Below, one piece after another: positions 1-6,780 of a stretch of 14,617 bases of DNA. Position 1 is the stretch's first letter. Each line of letters opens with the position of its first letter. Under the pieces are notes generated by a model. The model was given only the letters and a program-made list of their open reading frames with translations. It was not told the DNA's origin and made no database searches. The DNA comes from JAJYZP01 sp049964535 (GTDB lineage: Bacteria; Actinomycetota; Acidimicrobiia; Acidimicrobiales; Acidimicrobiaceae). Position numbers and translations under genes: made by a program. Location: assembly GCA_049964535.1 (NCBI GenBank), contig JBMFXG010000052.1:1-14617 (forward strand). Reading direction: 5' to 3'.

Positions 1-1
1 G

Positions 2-67
2 CGCGTGAGAGATGTCTTGGGTGGCGCCCAGCTAACGGAGTATGCGCTCGTCGTCGTAGGCGGTTAG
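2..67 (+). CDS. tsf: Elongation factor Ts, C-terminal end (partial)
   Basis: Only the last 21 codons and the TAG stop at 65-67 are present; the gene enters from the left edge. The open frame reads VRDVLGGAQLTEYALVVVGG before the stop. This resembles the last helix and strand of EF-Ts, where a Val-rich ending after 'L..A..T.' is usual. Its position 4 nt before pyrH matches the very common rpsB-tsf-pyrH-frr order. EF-Ts is the GDP/GTP exchange factor for EF-Tu. The call rests on short C-terminal similarity plus gene order, so the family assignment is inference; that a coding frame ends here directly before pyrH is seen in the sequence. Confidence 0.6.
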   Translation, partial: RVRDVLGGAQLTEYALVVVGG

Positions 68-71
68 ACCA

Positions 72-824
72 GTGGATCTCTCACCGGTCCAGGCGTACCC
101 CGGTGCTGGGCGATGGACAAGGGTCGTTCTAAAGCTGTCCGGAGAAGCTCTCGGGCATGATGGCATTGACGACCCAGTCGACGCACTGACGCTTGATCAG
201 CTAGCAAAAGAGGTATGCGAGGTTCGTGAGACCTACGGTATTGAGCTAGCGATCGTGGTTGGCGGCGGGAACATCTGGCGAGGTACCTACGGGACTGCGA
301 TTGGGATCGATCGAGTCACGTCGGACCAGATGGGGATGCTGGCTACGACGATTAATGCTCTTGCTCTGCAGAGCGCTATTGAACGGCGAGGCCAGGCGAC
401 GCGAGTGCAGAGTGCCATCCAAATGGCCGAGCTAGCTGAACCTTACATTCGCCGTCGAGCTATCCGACACCTCGAGAAGGGTCGTGTGGTCATCTTTGCG
501 GCCGGTATCGGGAGTCCATACTTCACGACCGATACCGGTGCATCTCTGCGTGCCGCCGAGATCGGTGCGCAGGCAATGTTGAAAGGTACACACTCCGGCG
601 TAGACGGTATTTACAGTGCCGATCCCAAGCTCGATCCCTCGGCCGAGCGCTACGAGCTCTTGGGGTACATGGAGGTGATCGCGAAGAACCTCTCTGTCAT
701 GGATATGACGGCGGTTACGTTCTGTAAGGATAACAACCTCGAGATTTTGGTCTTTGATGTCTCAACGTCCGGTAACGTCGTTAGAGCGGCTAAGGGCGAG
801 AGAATAGGAACGTTGGTTCGATGA
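72..824 (+). CDS. pyrH: UMP kinase (uridylate kinase)
   Basis: Hexameric bacterial UMP kinase, converting UMP + ATP to UDP + ADP in cytosolic pyrimidine nucleotide synthesis. It belongs to the amino acid kinase fold, not the eukaryotic NMP kinase type. At 250 residues it is slightly longer than usual because of about 15 extra N-terminal residues. Visible motifs are the phosphate-binding KLSGEA (K21, G24), the glycine loop GGGNIWRG (64-71), the allosteric/UMP region DRVTSDQMGM (80-89), the FTTDTGA nucleotide loop, and a C-terminal DGIYSADPK segment. The start is GTG at 72, only 4 nt after the tsf stop, with no strong Shine-Dalgarno, so translation is probably coupled to tsf. The TGA stop overlaps the frr ATG as ATGA. 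The identification is secure. Confidence 0.97.
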   Translation: MDLSPVQAYPGAGRWTRVVLKLSGEALGHDGIDDPVDALTLDQLAKEVCEVRETYGIELAIVVGGGNIWRGTYGTAIGIDRVTSDQMGMLATTINALALQSAIERRGQATRVQSAIQMAELAEPYIRRRAIRHLEKGRVVIFAAGIGSPYFTTDTGASLRAAEIGAQAMLKGTHSGVDGIYSADPKLDPSAERYELLGYMEVIAKNLSVMDMTAVTFCKDNNLEILVFDVSTSGNVVRAAKGERIGTLVR

Positions 825-1396
825 CATCTTCTGGTGATGACCCAATAGACATTGTTGCCGATGTGCGTGATCGTATGCACAAGGCGGTGGTCCACGCAGA
901 GTCGGAGTTTGCCTCGGTAAGAACTGGTCGTGCCTCTTCGGCTTTGGTGGAGAGAATTCCGGTAGAGTACTACGGTTCGGAGGTCCCCCTTCAGACCTTG
1001 GCGAACTTCTCGGTTCCCGAAGCGAGGGTCTTGGTAATCTCCCCCTTTGATAAGACGGCGCTTCGGTCGATTGAACGTGCGATCTCCGCCTCAGACCTTG
1101 GCATCAATCCAAACAACGACGGTTCTATCATTCGACTGAACTTCCCTCCTTTAACTGAGGAGCGACGAAAAGAGCTCGTGAAGGTCGTGCGTCAGCGAGC
1201 AGAGGATGGTCGCGTAGCGATTCGTGGGGTGAGGCGCTCAGCTCGACAGGAGCTCGAGCGATTGGTCAAAGATGGGACTTTGACAACCGACGAGGTAGAG
1301 CGAATTGAAAAAGACCTCGATAAGGCGACCGCTGAGTACGTGAGTGAACTAGAGCGAGCTTTGGGCGTTAAAGAGAAAGAACTGCTGGAGATCTAG
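821..1396 (+). CDS. frr: Ribosome recycling factor
   Basis: RRF acts with EF-G to split the post-termination ribosome into subunits. It has 191 residues, close to the family norm of about 185. The sequence shows the conserved VRTGRA segment (33-38) near the start of helix 1 and the domain II hinge region with PVEYYG and PLQTLA. It also shows the NPNNDG loop and NFPPLTEERR leading into the long coiled helices, which are rich in K, R and E. The ATG start overlaps the pyrH stop by 4 nt (ATGA at 821-824), a typical termination-reinitiation junction; an AGGAA lies a short distance upstream within pyrH. The next gene, cdsA, begins 13 nt after the stop. Nothing unusual is seen. Confidence 0.97.
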   Translation: MTSSGDDPIDIVADVRDRMHKAVVHAESEFASVRTGRASSALVERIPVEYYGSEVPLQTLANFSVPEARVLVISPFDKTALRSIERAISASDLGINPNNDGSIIRLNFPPLTEERRKELVKVVRQRAEDGRVAIRGVRRSARQELERLVKDGTLTTDEVERIEKDLDKATAEYVSELERALGVKEKELLEI

Positions 1397-1409
1397 TCAA
1401 GGAGACGTC

Positions 1410-2855
1410 GTGTCGGGCGAAAAGTCCTTATTCGGAGATGAAGATCCAGCACTAGACCCTCGCTCGCAGCGTCGGGAGCGGGTTCAACCCGTGAACTGGG
1501 AACAAGATGACCTTGATGCTGATCCACCGGTATCCCTGCCGCACTGGAGTGAGCCGCCTACGGGTGAGATCCCTCGCGTTATTGTGGAGCTATCCGGCGA
1601 CCATCCATCGTGGCTTGAGACCAAAAATGCTCCGGCGTCGCCTCGACCGATGGAGGACGATCTACAGCTCGGGGCTCGACACGCCGTGACTTCGGGAAGA
1701 CATAGCGTTGAGCGCTCCGCTGGTGTCGGTGAGAGATCGGCTCGAGCCCCAGAGGATGATGCAGGCTGGGCAGCTCAGGGTCGGGATCCAAAGGTGGAGT
1801 CTGACGCTTCTGCAGAAGCTGCGCCGACCTCTCGGAGTGGGAAACAAGCTGAGAAGACCGGGCGGTTGTCGTCGAGACGTGCAGGCTTCGCCTTTCCAGC
1901 GAGTACTCGTCTGGCGGGTCGGAGACGGGTGACCGGAGGAGATTCCAGCGAAAGAAAGGGACCGTCGGCGAAACGCGCTACTCGGACAGCGGTACCTGAG
2001 AGCTCAGCCGACGAGCAGAGTGGTCAGGGTAGTCCCCCTCGTGGTCGTTCGAAGGTGCAATCGACGGTCACGGGTCTCGTGCTTGGGGCGATCGTTATTG
2101 TGGGTGTGTTACTCGGTCCCTCCGTGGCCGAGGTCCTCTTTCTCATAGCTCTCGTTTTTGCAACTGGAGAGTACTACTCCTCGTTGAGGAAGTTTCACAT
2201 CAAGCCGGCGACCCTCGTTGGACTGGTTGCGGTCGTACTCTGTGTCCTCGGTGGTTATCTTCGAGGCTTCTCCGGCATCATAGATGGCCTGGTAGTTGGA
2301 GTCTTGATCACGATGATCTGGTATCTTTCGGGCCTGATTCGTACGACCGTTCTCGAAGGCATGGCGACCACGATTCTCGGCATCGTGTGGATCGGTCTCC
2401 TCGGTTCGTTCGCCTCGCTCATCTTGCGAAGGGCCGACTTCGGTAGTCAGGGAACTCGACTCCTCTTGGCGACGCTGGTGGTCACCTCTGCCGCCGATGT
2501 CTTCGCGTACTTTGGCGGACAGTACTTCGGAAAGCGTAAGCTTGCACCACACCTGAGCCCATCGAAGACCTATGAGGGGTTGGCCTGCGGCTTTGTCGCT
2601 GCAGTTGTGGCTGGGGCCTTGATATCGGGGCATCTTGGTCCGCTCTCTATGGGTGATGGCTTGTTGCTCGGGATCGTCGGTGGTATTGTGACCCCGCTGG
2701 GCGACCTCTGCGAATCCATGATCAAGAGATCGCTCGATATCAAAGATGCCTCTCGTATACTCCCCGGCCATGGGGGTGTTCTCGATCGGATCGATGGGGT
2801 GCTCTTTATGCTTCCCATCGCTTACTTTATCTTTCGGCTCTTGAAGCTAGCGTGA
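1410..2855 (+). CDS. cdsA: Phosphatidate cytidylyltransferase (CDP-diacylglycerol synthase) with long N-terminal arm
   Basis: Integral membrane enzyme making CDP-diacylglycerol from phosphatidate and CTP, the branch point of phospholipid synthesis. From about residue 219 to 481 it is hydrophobic with several membrane segments. It carries SPKTYEG (384-390) and the CDS signature: SMIKR at 436-440, KD at 445-446, PGHGG at 452-456 and DRID at 459-462. The unusual part is residues 1-215, a hydrophilic arm rich in Ser, Arg, Glu, Pro and Gly with no recognisable domain, making the protein 481 residues against about 260-310 for typical CdsA. The GTG start at 1410 has a good Shine-Dalgarno (AAGGAG, 1399-1404, 5-nt spacing) and no comparable start lies just before the membrane part, so the arm looks genuine. 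uppS, often found between frr and cdsA in other phyla, is absent. Confidence 0.95.
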   Translation: MSGEKSLFGDEDPALDPRSQRRERVQPVNWEQDDLDADPPVSLPHWSEPPTGEIPRVIVELSGDHPSWLETKNAPASPRPMEDDLQLGARHAVTSGRHSVERSAGVGERSARAPEDDAGWAAQGRDPKVESDASAEAAPTSRSGKQAEKTGRLSSRRAGFAFPASTRLAGRRRVTGGDSSERKGPSAKRATRTAVPESSADEQSGQGSPPRGRSKVQSTVTGLVLGAIVIVGVLLGPSVAEVLFLIALVFATGEYYSSLRKFHIKPATLVGLVAVVLCVLGGYLRGFSGIIDGLVVGVLITMIWYLSGLIRTTVLEGMATTILGIVWIGLLGSFASLILRRADFGSQGTRLLLATLVVTSAADVFAYFGGQYFGKRKLAPHLSPSKTYEGLACGFVAAVVAGALISGHLGPLSMGDGLLLGIVGGIVTPLGDLCESMIKRSLDIKDASRILPGHGGVLDRIDGVLFMLPIAYFIFRLLKLA

Positions 2856-2880
2856 TAGTGATGAGGATGCTACGACCTTG

Positions 2881-4071
2881 ATGCGTCGAAGTGCGCTAGC
2901 GGAGCGGACGATAGGCGTCTTTGGGTCGACCGGATCGATCGGCCGACAGACGCTCGATGTTGTACGTTCCCTCGAAGAGATGCCAATCCTCGAGGTACTC
3001 GTAGCTCGTCGTTCCGTTGAAGAGGTAGTCGCACAGGCGAAAGAGTTCTCGCCTCGTTACGTTGCGATGCAAGACGATCAAGCTCTCCAGGACCTGCGCT
3101 CCATTCGTTTGGATGGCGTTGAGGTCATCTCTTACAGTGAAGCGATCGCTCTTGCTGGAACACTTGATGTTACGATCAACGCAGTCTCGGGTTTTGCGGG
3201 GTTAGCTGTCTCTCGGTCGGCACTGAGTGGAGGCGGGCTCTTGGGGCTTGCCAACAAAGAGTCCATCGTCACCGCTGGTGATCTGATCGCTCTTTGGCGG
3301 GAGCAGGGTGGTTCGACGATCGTACCGATCGACTCGGAGCACTCTGCAATCTTTCAGTGTCTTGGCACACCACGGAGCGGCGAGTGGGAGCGGAACGACG
3401 TTGAGAGCATCATTCTTACTGCGTCTGGTGGTCCATTTCGAACTAAGAGTGCAGCGGAGCTTGAGCTCGTCACGCTCGCTGATGCTTTGGTGCATCCGAC
3501 TTGGTCGATGGGAGCGAAGATAACGGTCGACTCTTCTACCTTGGTCAATAAGGGGCTCGAGGTAATCGAAGCACACTATCTCTTCGGGATGGATTACGAC
3601 CGAATCGAGGTCGTCGTTCACCCACAGTCGATCGTCCACTCCATGGTTCGATTCTGCGATGGATCGGTCCTTGCTCAGTTGTCCCAACCAGATATGAAGC
3701 TTCCAATAGCGCTCGCATTGAGCTTCCCGAGCCGCGGCAGGACGCAGTATGGATCTCTTGACCTCTCCTCGGGGCTCGAGCTGACCTTTGAGCCGCCGGA
3801 TCTCGAGCGATTTCCCGCTCTCGGACTCGCCTACGAAGCGGGTAGAGCCGGAGGATCCTCACCTTGTTGGCTCAATGCGGCGAATGAAGTGATCGTCGAG
3901 TCGTTTCTGCAAGGCGAGATCTCATGGCGTTCTATCGCCGGATTCTTAGCTGATTCTATGGATCGTTCCGTACCATTAAGTATTAGTTCTATCGAAGAGG
4001 TCATCGAGGTCGACGCCTGTGCGCGTGCTGCGACAAGGACGCTGATGAAGGAGCGGATGCGTGGTGAGTGA
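2881..4071 (+). CDS. dxr: 1-deoxy-D-xylulose 5-phosphate reductoisomerase
   Basis: Second enzyme of the MEP isoprenoid pathway: NADPH-dependent rearrangement and reduction of DXP to 2-C-methyl-D-erythritol 4-phosphate. Numbered from ATG 2881 (396 residues, normal length), the NADPH loop GSTGSIG is at 15-21, LANKES at 123-128, and the metal ligands are D151 and E153 in PIDSEH. SGGPFR follows, then the flexible-loop region HPTWSMG and the NKGLE segment with N223, K224 and E227 (third metal ligand). VHPQSIVHS is the conserved substrate-binding stretch. A TTG at 2878 directly precedes the ATG and is better spaced from GAGGA (2863-2867), so the start may be one codon earlier. The end overlaps the downstream protease gene by 11 nt. 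Together with ispG downstream it shows use of the MEP pathway. Confidence 0.97.
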   Translation: MRRSALAERTIGVFGSTGSIGRQTLDVVRSLEEMPILEVLVARRSVEEVVAQAKEFSPRYVAMQDDQALQDLRSIRLDGVEVISYSEAIALAGTLDVTINAVSGFAGLAVSRSALSGGGLLGLANKESIVTAGDLIALWREQGGSTIVPIDSEHSAIFQCLGTPRSGEWERNDVESIILTASGGPFRTKSAAELELVTLADALVHPTWSMGAKITVDSSTLVNKGLEVIEAHYLFGMDYDRIEVVVHPQSIVHSMVRFCDGSVLAQLSQPDMKLPIALALSFPSRGRTQYGSLDLSSGLELTFEPPDLERFPALGLAYEAGRAGGSSPCWLNAANEVIVESFLQGEISWRSIAGFLADSMDRSVPLSISSIEEVIEVDACARAATRTLMKERMRGE

Positions 4072-5425
4072 AGGTCGGACGAAGATCTCCGAGGCGATCG
4101 TGCGAGGCGATCTTGATGAAGAGGCGATGACCTCGACCAGTGACAGTTTGAACGAGCCTACTCTAGCGCAGTCCCGTAACTTCGGGGGGCGGAATCTGGT
4201 GCGGCTCCTGTTGGTCTTAGCGATCGTGGTATATGGGAGCTACCTGCTTGGGATCTTGGCAACGCTGGGGGTTGTAGCGGCGATTGTGGCAATGATCATG
4301 ATCCACGAGTTCGGTCACTATCTCACGGCAAAGTTCTCACACATGAAGGTGACGGAGTACTTTTTGGGCTTCGGACCCCGAATCTGGTCGTTCCGACACG
4401 GTGAGACCGAGTACGGCATCAAGGCACTACCGCTCGGTGGTTACGTGAAGATCATCGGGATGTCCTCCGCGGAAGAGGTCGATCCAAGCGACGAGAACCG
4501 TACCTATCGACACGCCAGTTTCCCGAGGCGCTTTGCAGTTGGAATTGCCGGCTCCTTTATGCACTTCGTGATGGCTTTTGGGCTACTCGTAATCTTCTTC
4601 TCTACCGTCGGTCAACCCAGTCCGCACGTCTTAGAGATAGGTAGTGTGGCACACTTCCAAGGTTCTCGCTCCCCAGCGGTGGCAGCCGGGCTTCGGCCGG
4701 GCGAGGTTATCACTGCAGTGAACGGCCGACCGGTTCGCTCTGCGAACGTCTTGGTGGACGCCCTAGGCAACGGTGTCGGACGGCCCGTTCGACTGACACT
4801 GCAGGAGGGTTCTAAGATCCTCCATGCTGTTGTCACTCCGGTAGACGGAACCAAGGTTCGGGTCGATGGCCACGCGTATCTCCCGGCCACCTCCAAGTCG
4901 CGCGGTGTCATTGGGGTCTCTCTCGTGGAAGGTACGACGAATGAAGCCTTCTTGCCTGCGCTCGGTAGCGCCGTCCACGAGCTCGGTACGGTCTCATCGG
5001 TGACGGTGACGTCTCTGCTCTCGCACTTTTCACCGCACGGCATCTCGACCTACCTCAATCAGTTCGTTCATCCCTCCACGAATGTGAACTCGGCTGGGGT
5101 CCAGAGCCGCTTTGCATCACCCGTTGGGATCGTTCGCTACGCAGCAGACGCTGCGGCGAGTGGGTGGCCCGCCATCCTTTGGTTGTTGATGAGCATCAAC
5201 GTCTTTGTTGGAATCTTCAATATGGTGCCGCTTCTGCCGCTTGACGGTGGCCATGTCGTGATCGCTATCTACGAGCGAATTCGCTCTCGCAAGGGTCGTC
5301 CGTACCGTGTGGACGTCATGAAACTCATGCCGGTCACCTACGCTGTGATCTTGGTCCTCGTGCTGCTCAGCGTGAGTGCGCTATATCTTGACATAACTCA
5401 CCCAGTCGGAAATCCGTTTGGATAG
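4061..5425 (+). CDS. rseP: Site-2 intramembrane zinc metalloprotease, RseP/Rip1 family (M50)
   Basis: Polytopic membrane protease that cuts transmembrane substrates inside the bilayer; relatives release sigma factors by cleaving anti-sigma proteins (RseP in E. coli, Rip1 in mycobacteria). The first membrane segment (about 46-80) ends in the zinc motif HEFGH, with H82, E83 and H86. A PDZ domain follows at about 187-265, including AAGLRPG. A second catalytic motif, NMVPLLPLDGGH (N387 to H398, zinc ligand D395), sits in a later membrane segment, and a final membrane span lies near the C-terminus. About 45 hydrophilic residues precede the first span. The GTG start at 4061 has a strong AAGGAG at 4048-4053; ATG 4127 is a weaker alternative. 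The position between dxr and ispG matches mycobacterial rip1. No anti-sigma substrate is encoded in this window. Confidence 0.94.
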   Translation: MVSEGRTKISEAIVRGDLDEEAMTSTSDSLNEPTLAQSRNFGGRNLVRLLLVLAIVVYGSYLLGILATLGVVAAIVAMIMIHEFGHYLTAKFSHMKVTEYFLGFGPRIWSFRHGETEYGIKALPLGGYVKIIGMSSAEEVDPSDENRTYRHASFPRRFAVGIAGSFMHFVMAFGLLVIFFSTVGQPSPHVLEIGSVAHFQGSRSPAVAAGLRPGEVITAVNGRPVRSANVLVDALGNGVGRPVRLTLQEGSKILHAVVTPVDGTKVRVDGHAYLPATSKSRGVIGVSLVEGTTNEAFLPALGSAVHELGTVSSVTVTSLLSHFSPHGISTYLNQFVHPSTNVNSAGVQSRFASPVGIVRYAADAAASGWPAILWLLMSINVFVGIFNMVPLLPLDGGHVVIAIYERIRSRKGRPYRVDVMKLMPVTYAVILVLVLLSVSALYLDITHPVGNPFG

Positions 5426-5447
5426 CTCGAGGTCATGTGTCTGGCTG

Positions 5448-5456
5448 AAAGGAGGT
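5448..5456 (+). promoter_or_regulatory. Strong Shine-Dalgarno of ispG
   Basis: AAAGGAGGT is a near-perfect match to the 16S anti-Shine-Dalgarno, 4 nt (CGAT) before the ispG ATG. It is the strongest ribosome binding site I can see in the window and fixes the ispG start. The 35-nt gap between the protease stop and ispG holds nothing else obvious. Confidence 0.85.
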
Positions 5457-5460
5457 CGAT

Positions 5461-6690
5461 ATGTCTCGACCGGGGATCGTTGTTGCAGAACGACGCAAGA
5501 CTAGGCAGGTACACGTAGGTTCTGTTGCCGTAGGCGGCGACGCTCCGGTCAGCGTCCAGTCTATGACGACGACGAAGACCGCTGACGTTGATGGAACTCT
5601 CGCACAGATCTATGCTCTGAAAGGAGCTGGCGTGGACCTTGTGCGGTGCACGTGTAACGATCTTGGGGCGGCAGAGGGCCTAGCTCGGATCGTACCGAGA
5701 TCGCCGGTTCCGATTATTGCGGATATCCACTTTCACTATGAGATGGCGCTTGCCGCGCTTGAGGCCGGAGTTGCTGGACTGCGCCTCAACCCGGGTAATC
5801 TCCGCAAGCCAGAGGAGATCAAGATCGTAGCTTCCGAGGCAAAGGACAGGAAGATACCGATTCGCATTGGAGTGAACGCCGGATCGCTCGATAAGGCACT
5901 CTATGCCAAGTACGGGGGAGCGACTCCGGAAGCGTTGGTAGAGTCCGCTCTTCACGAACTTGAGCTCTTTGGAGAGGTCGGATTCGAAGACGTTGCCTTC
6001 TCTGTGAAGGCTTCAAACGTACCGCTGATGATCGAGTCGTATCGACTTTTGTCAGAGTCGACGGATCATCCGCTGCATCTTGGTGTAACCGAGGCCGGCC
6101 CTCCTCCAGCGGGAATCATCAAGGCAACGGCCGGTATTGCCTCGCTGCTCACCGAAGGAATTGGTGATACCATCCGGTACTCTCTGACCGCAGATCCGGT
6201 AGAGGAAGCCAAGGCCGGACGACAGCTCCTTGAGGCGCTTGGTTTGAGGGAGCGCAAGGGACTCGACCTTATCGCCTGTCCTTCTTGTGGTCGGGCAGAG
6301 ATCGATGTGATCGCAGTGGCGAAGGCAGCACAGAGTGCTCTCGAATCGTTGAATCTGCCGATTCAGGTAGCCGTTATGGGGTGTGTCGTCAATGGTCCCG
6401 GTGAGGCGCGAGAGGCAGATCTTGGAATCGCTGCCGGTCGTCACAAGGGTCATCTCTTCATTCGAGGCAAGATCGTTGGCGTGGTCAAAGAAGATGAGAT
6501 GGTGAGCGCACTCGTGGAAGAGGCGAAGAAGATCGTCGAGGAAGGTATCGAGGCCAGGCTTGCTGCAGCCGATGCATCGGCTGCAGCTGAGGCGGAGCGG
6601 GATCGAGCTGAACTGTTGAACCTCCAAGGTGACGATGTTAATCACTCTGAGCAGGTCATAGCGGAGATACGCCGGAAACGATCTCACTAG
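5461..6690 (+). CDS. ispG: 4-hydroxy-3-methylbut-2-enyl diphosphate synthase (IspG/GcpE)
   Basis: [4Fe-4S] enzyme of the penultimate MEP step, converting the cyclic diphosphate MEcPP to HMBPP with electrons from ferredoxin or flavodoxin. The TIM-barrel N-terminal half has SVQSMTTT and LRLNPGN. The iron-sulfur ligands are visible as CPSCGR (C273, C276) and GCVVNGPGE (C308, E315), with the same C-to-E spacing as E. coli C305/E312. The protein has 409 residues. The last 50 or so, from about residue 358, form a hydrophilic Ala/Glu/Arg-rich tail, probably helical, beyond the normal end of the family (about 370-390). The start is secured by a strong Shine-Dalgarno. It follows the S2P gene as in mycobacteria and may be the last gene of the upstream unit. 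Confidence 0.97.
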   Translation: MSRPGIVVAERRKTRQVHVGSVAVGGDAPVSVQSMTTTKTADVDGTLAQIYALKGAGVDLVRCTCNDLGAAEGLARIVPRSPVPIIADIHFHYEMALAALEAGVAGLRLNPGNLRKPEEIKIVASEAKDRKIPIRIGVNAGSLDKALYAKYGGATPEALVESALHELELFGEVGFEDVAFSVKASNVPLMIESYRLLSESTDHPLHLGVTEAGPPPAGIIKATAGIASLLTEGIGDTIRYSLTADPVEEAKAGRQLLEALGLRERKGLDLIACPSCGRAEIDVIAVAKAAQSALESLNLPIQVAVMGCVVNGPGEAREADLGIAAGRHKGHLFIRGKIVGVVKEDEMVSALVEEAKKIVEEGIEARLAAADASAAAEAERDRAELLNLQGDDVNHSEQVIAEIRRKRSH

Positions 6691-6720
6691 AGGCCGAGTC
6701 TCCGCTCCTCTCCGGTTTCC
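6674..6720 (+). terminator. Nested inverted repeat at the end of ispG, possible terminator
   Basis: GGAAAC (6674-6679) pairs with GTTTCC (6715-6720), and inside it AGAGG (6689-6693) pairs with CCTCT (6707-6711). The outer arm lies in the last codons of ispG. No T-run follows, and the interior loops are large, so this is at best a weak or U-less terminator. It is listed because it sits between two probable transcription units. Function is inference. Confidence 0.25.
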
Positions 6721-6768
6721 TCGATGTTTGGGCTAGGTCTGGGTGAAACGGTTGGCGCTCCTCCCGCT

Positions 6769-6774
6769 TAGGTT
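6769..6774 (+). promoter_or_regulatory. Candidate -10 box of proS (leaderless promoter)
   Basis: TAGGTT fits the actinobacterial -10 pattern TANNNT and ends 6 nt before the proS ATG, which would put the transcription start at or near the A of ATG 6781. No Shine-Dalgarno is visible before that ATG, and no clear -35 lies at 16-18 bp spacing. Leaderless mRNAs with exactly this geometry are common in Actinomycetota. The match is short, so chance cannot be excluded. Confidence 0.4.
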
Positions 6775-6780
6775 AAGCCT

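Noticed and set aside
6752..6757. TTGGCG as -35 of the proS promoter
   Set aside because: The spacing to the candidate -10 is only 11 nt, too short for a sigma-70-type promoter.
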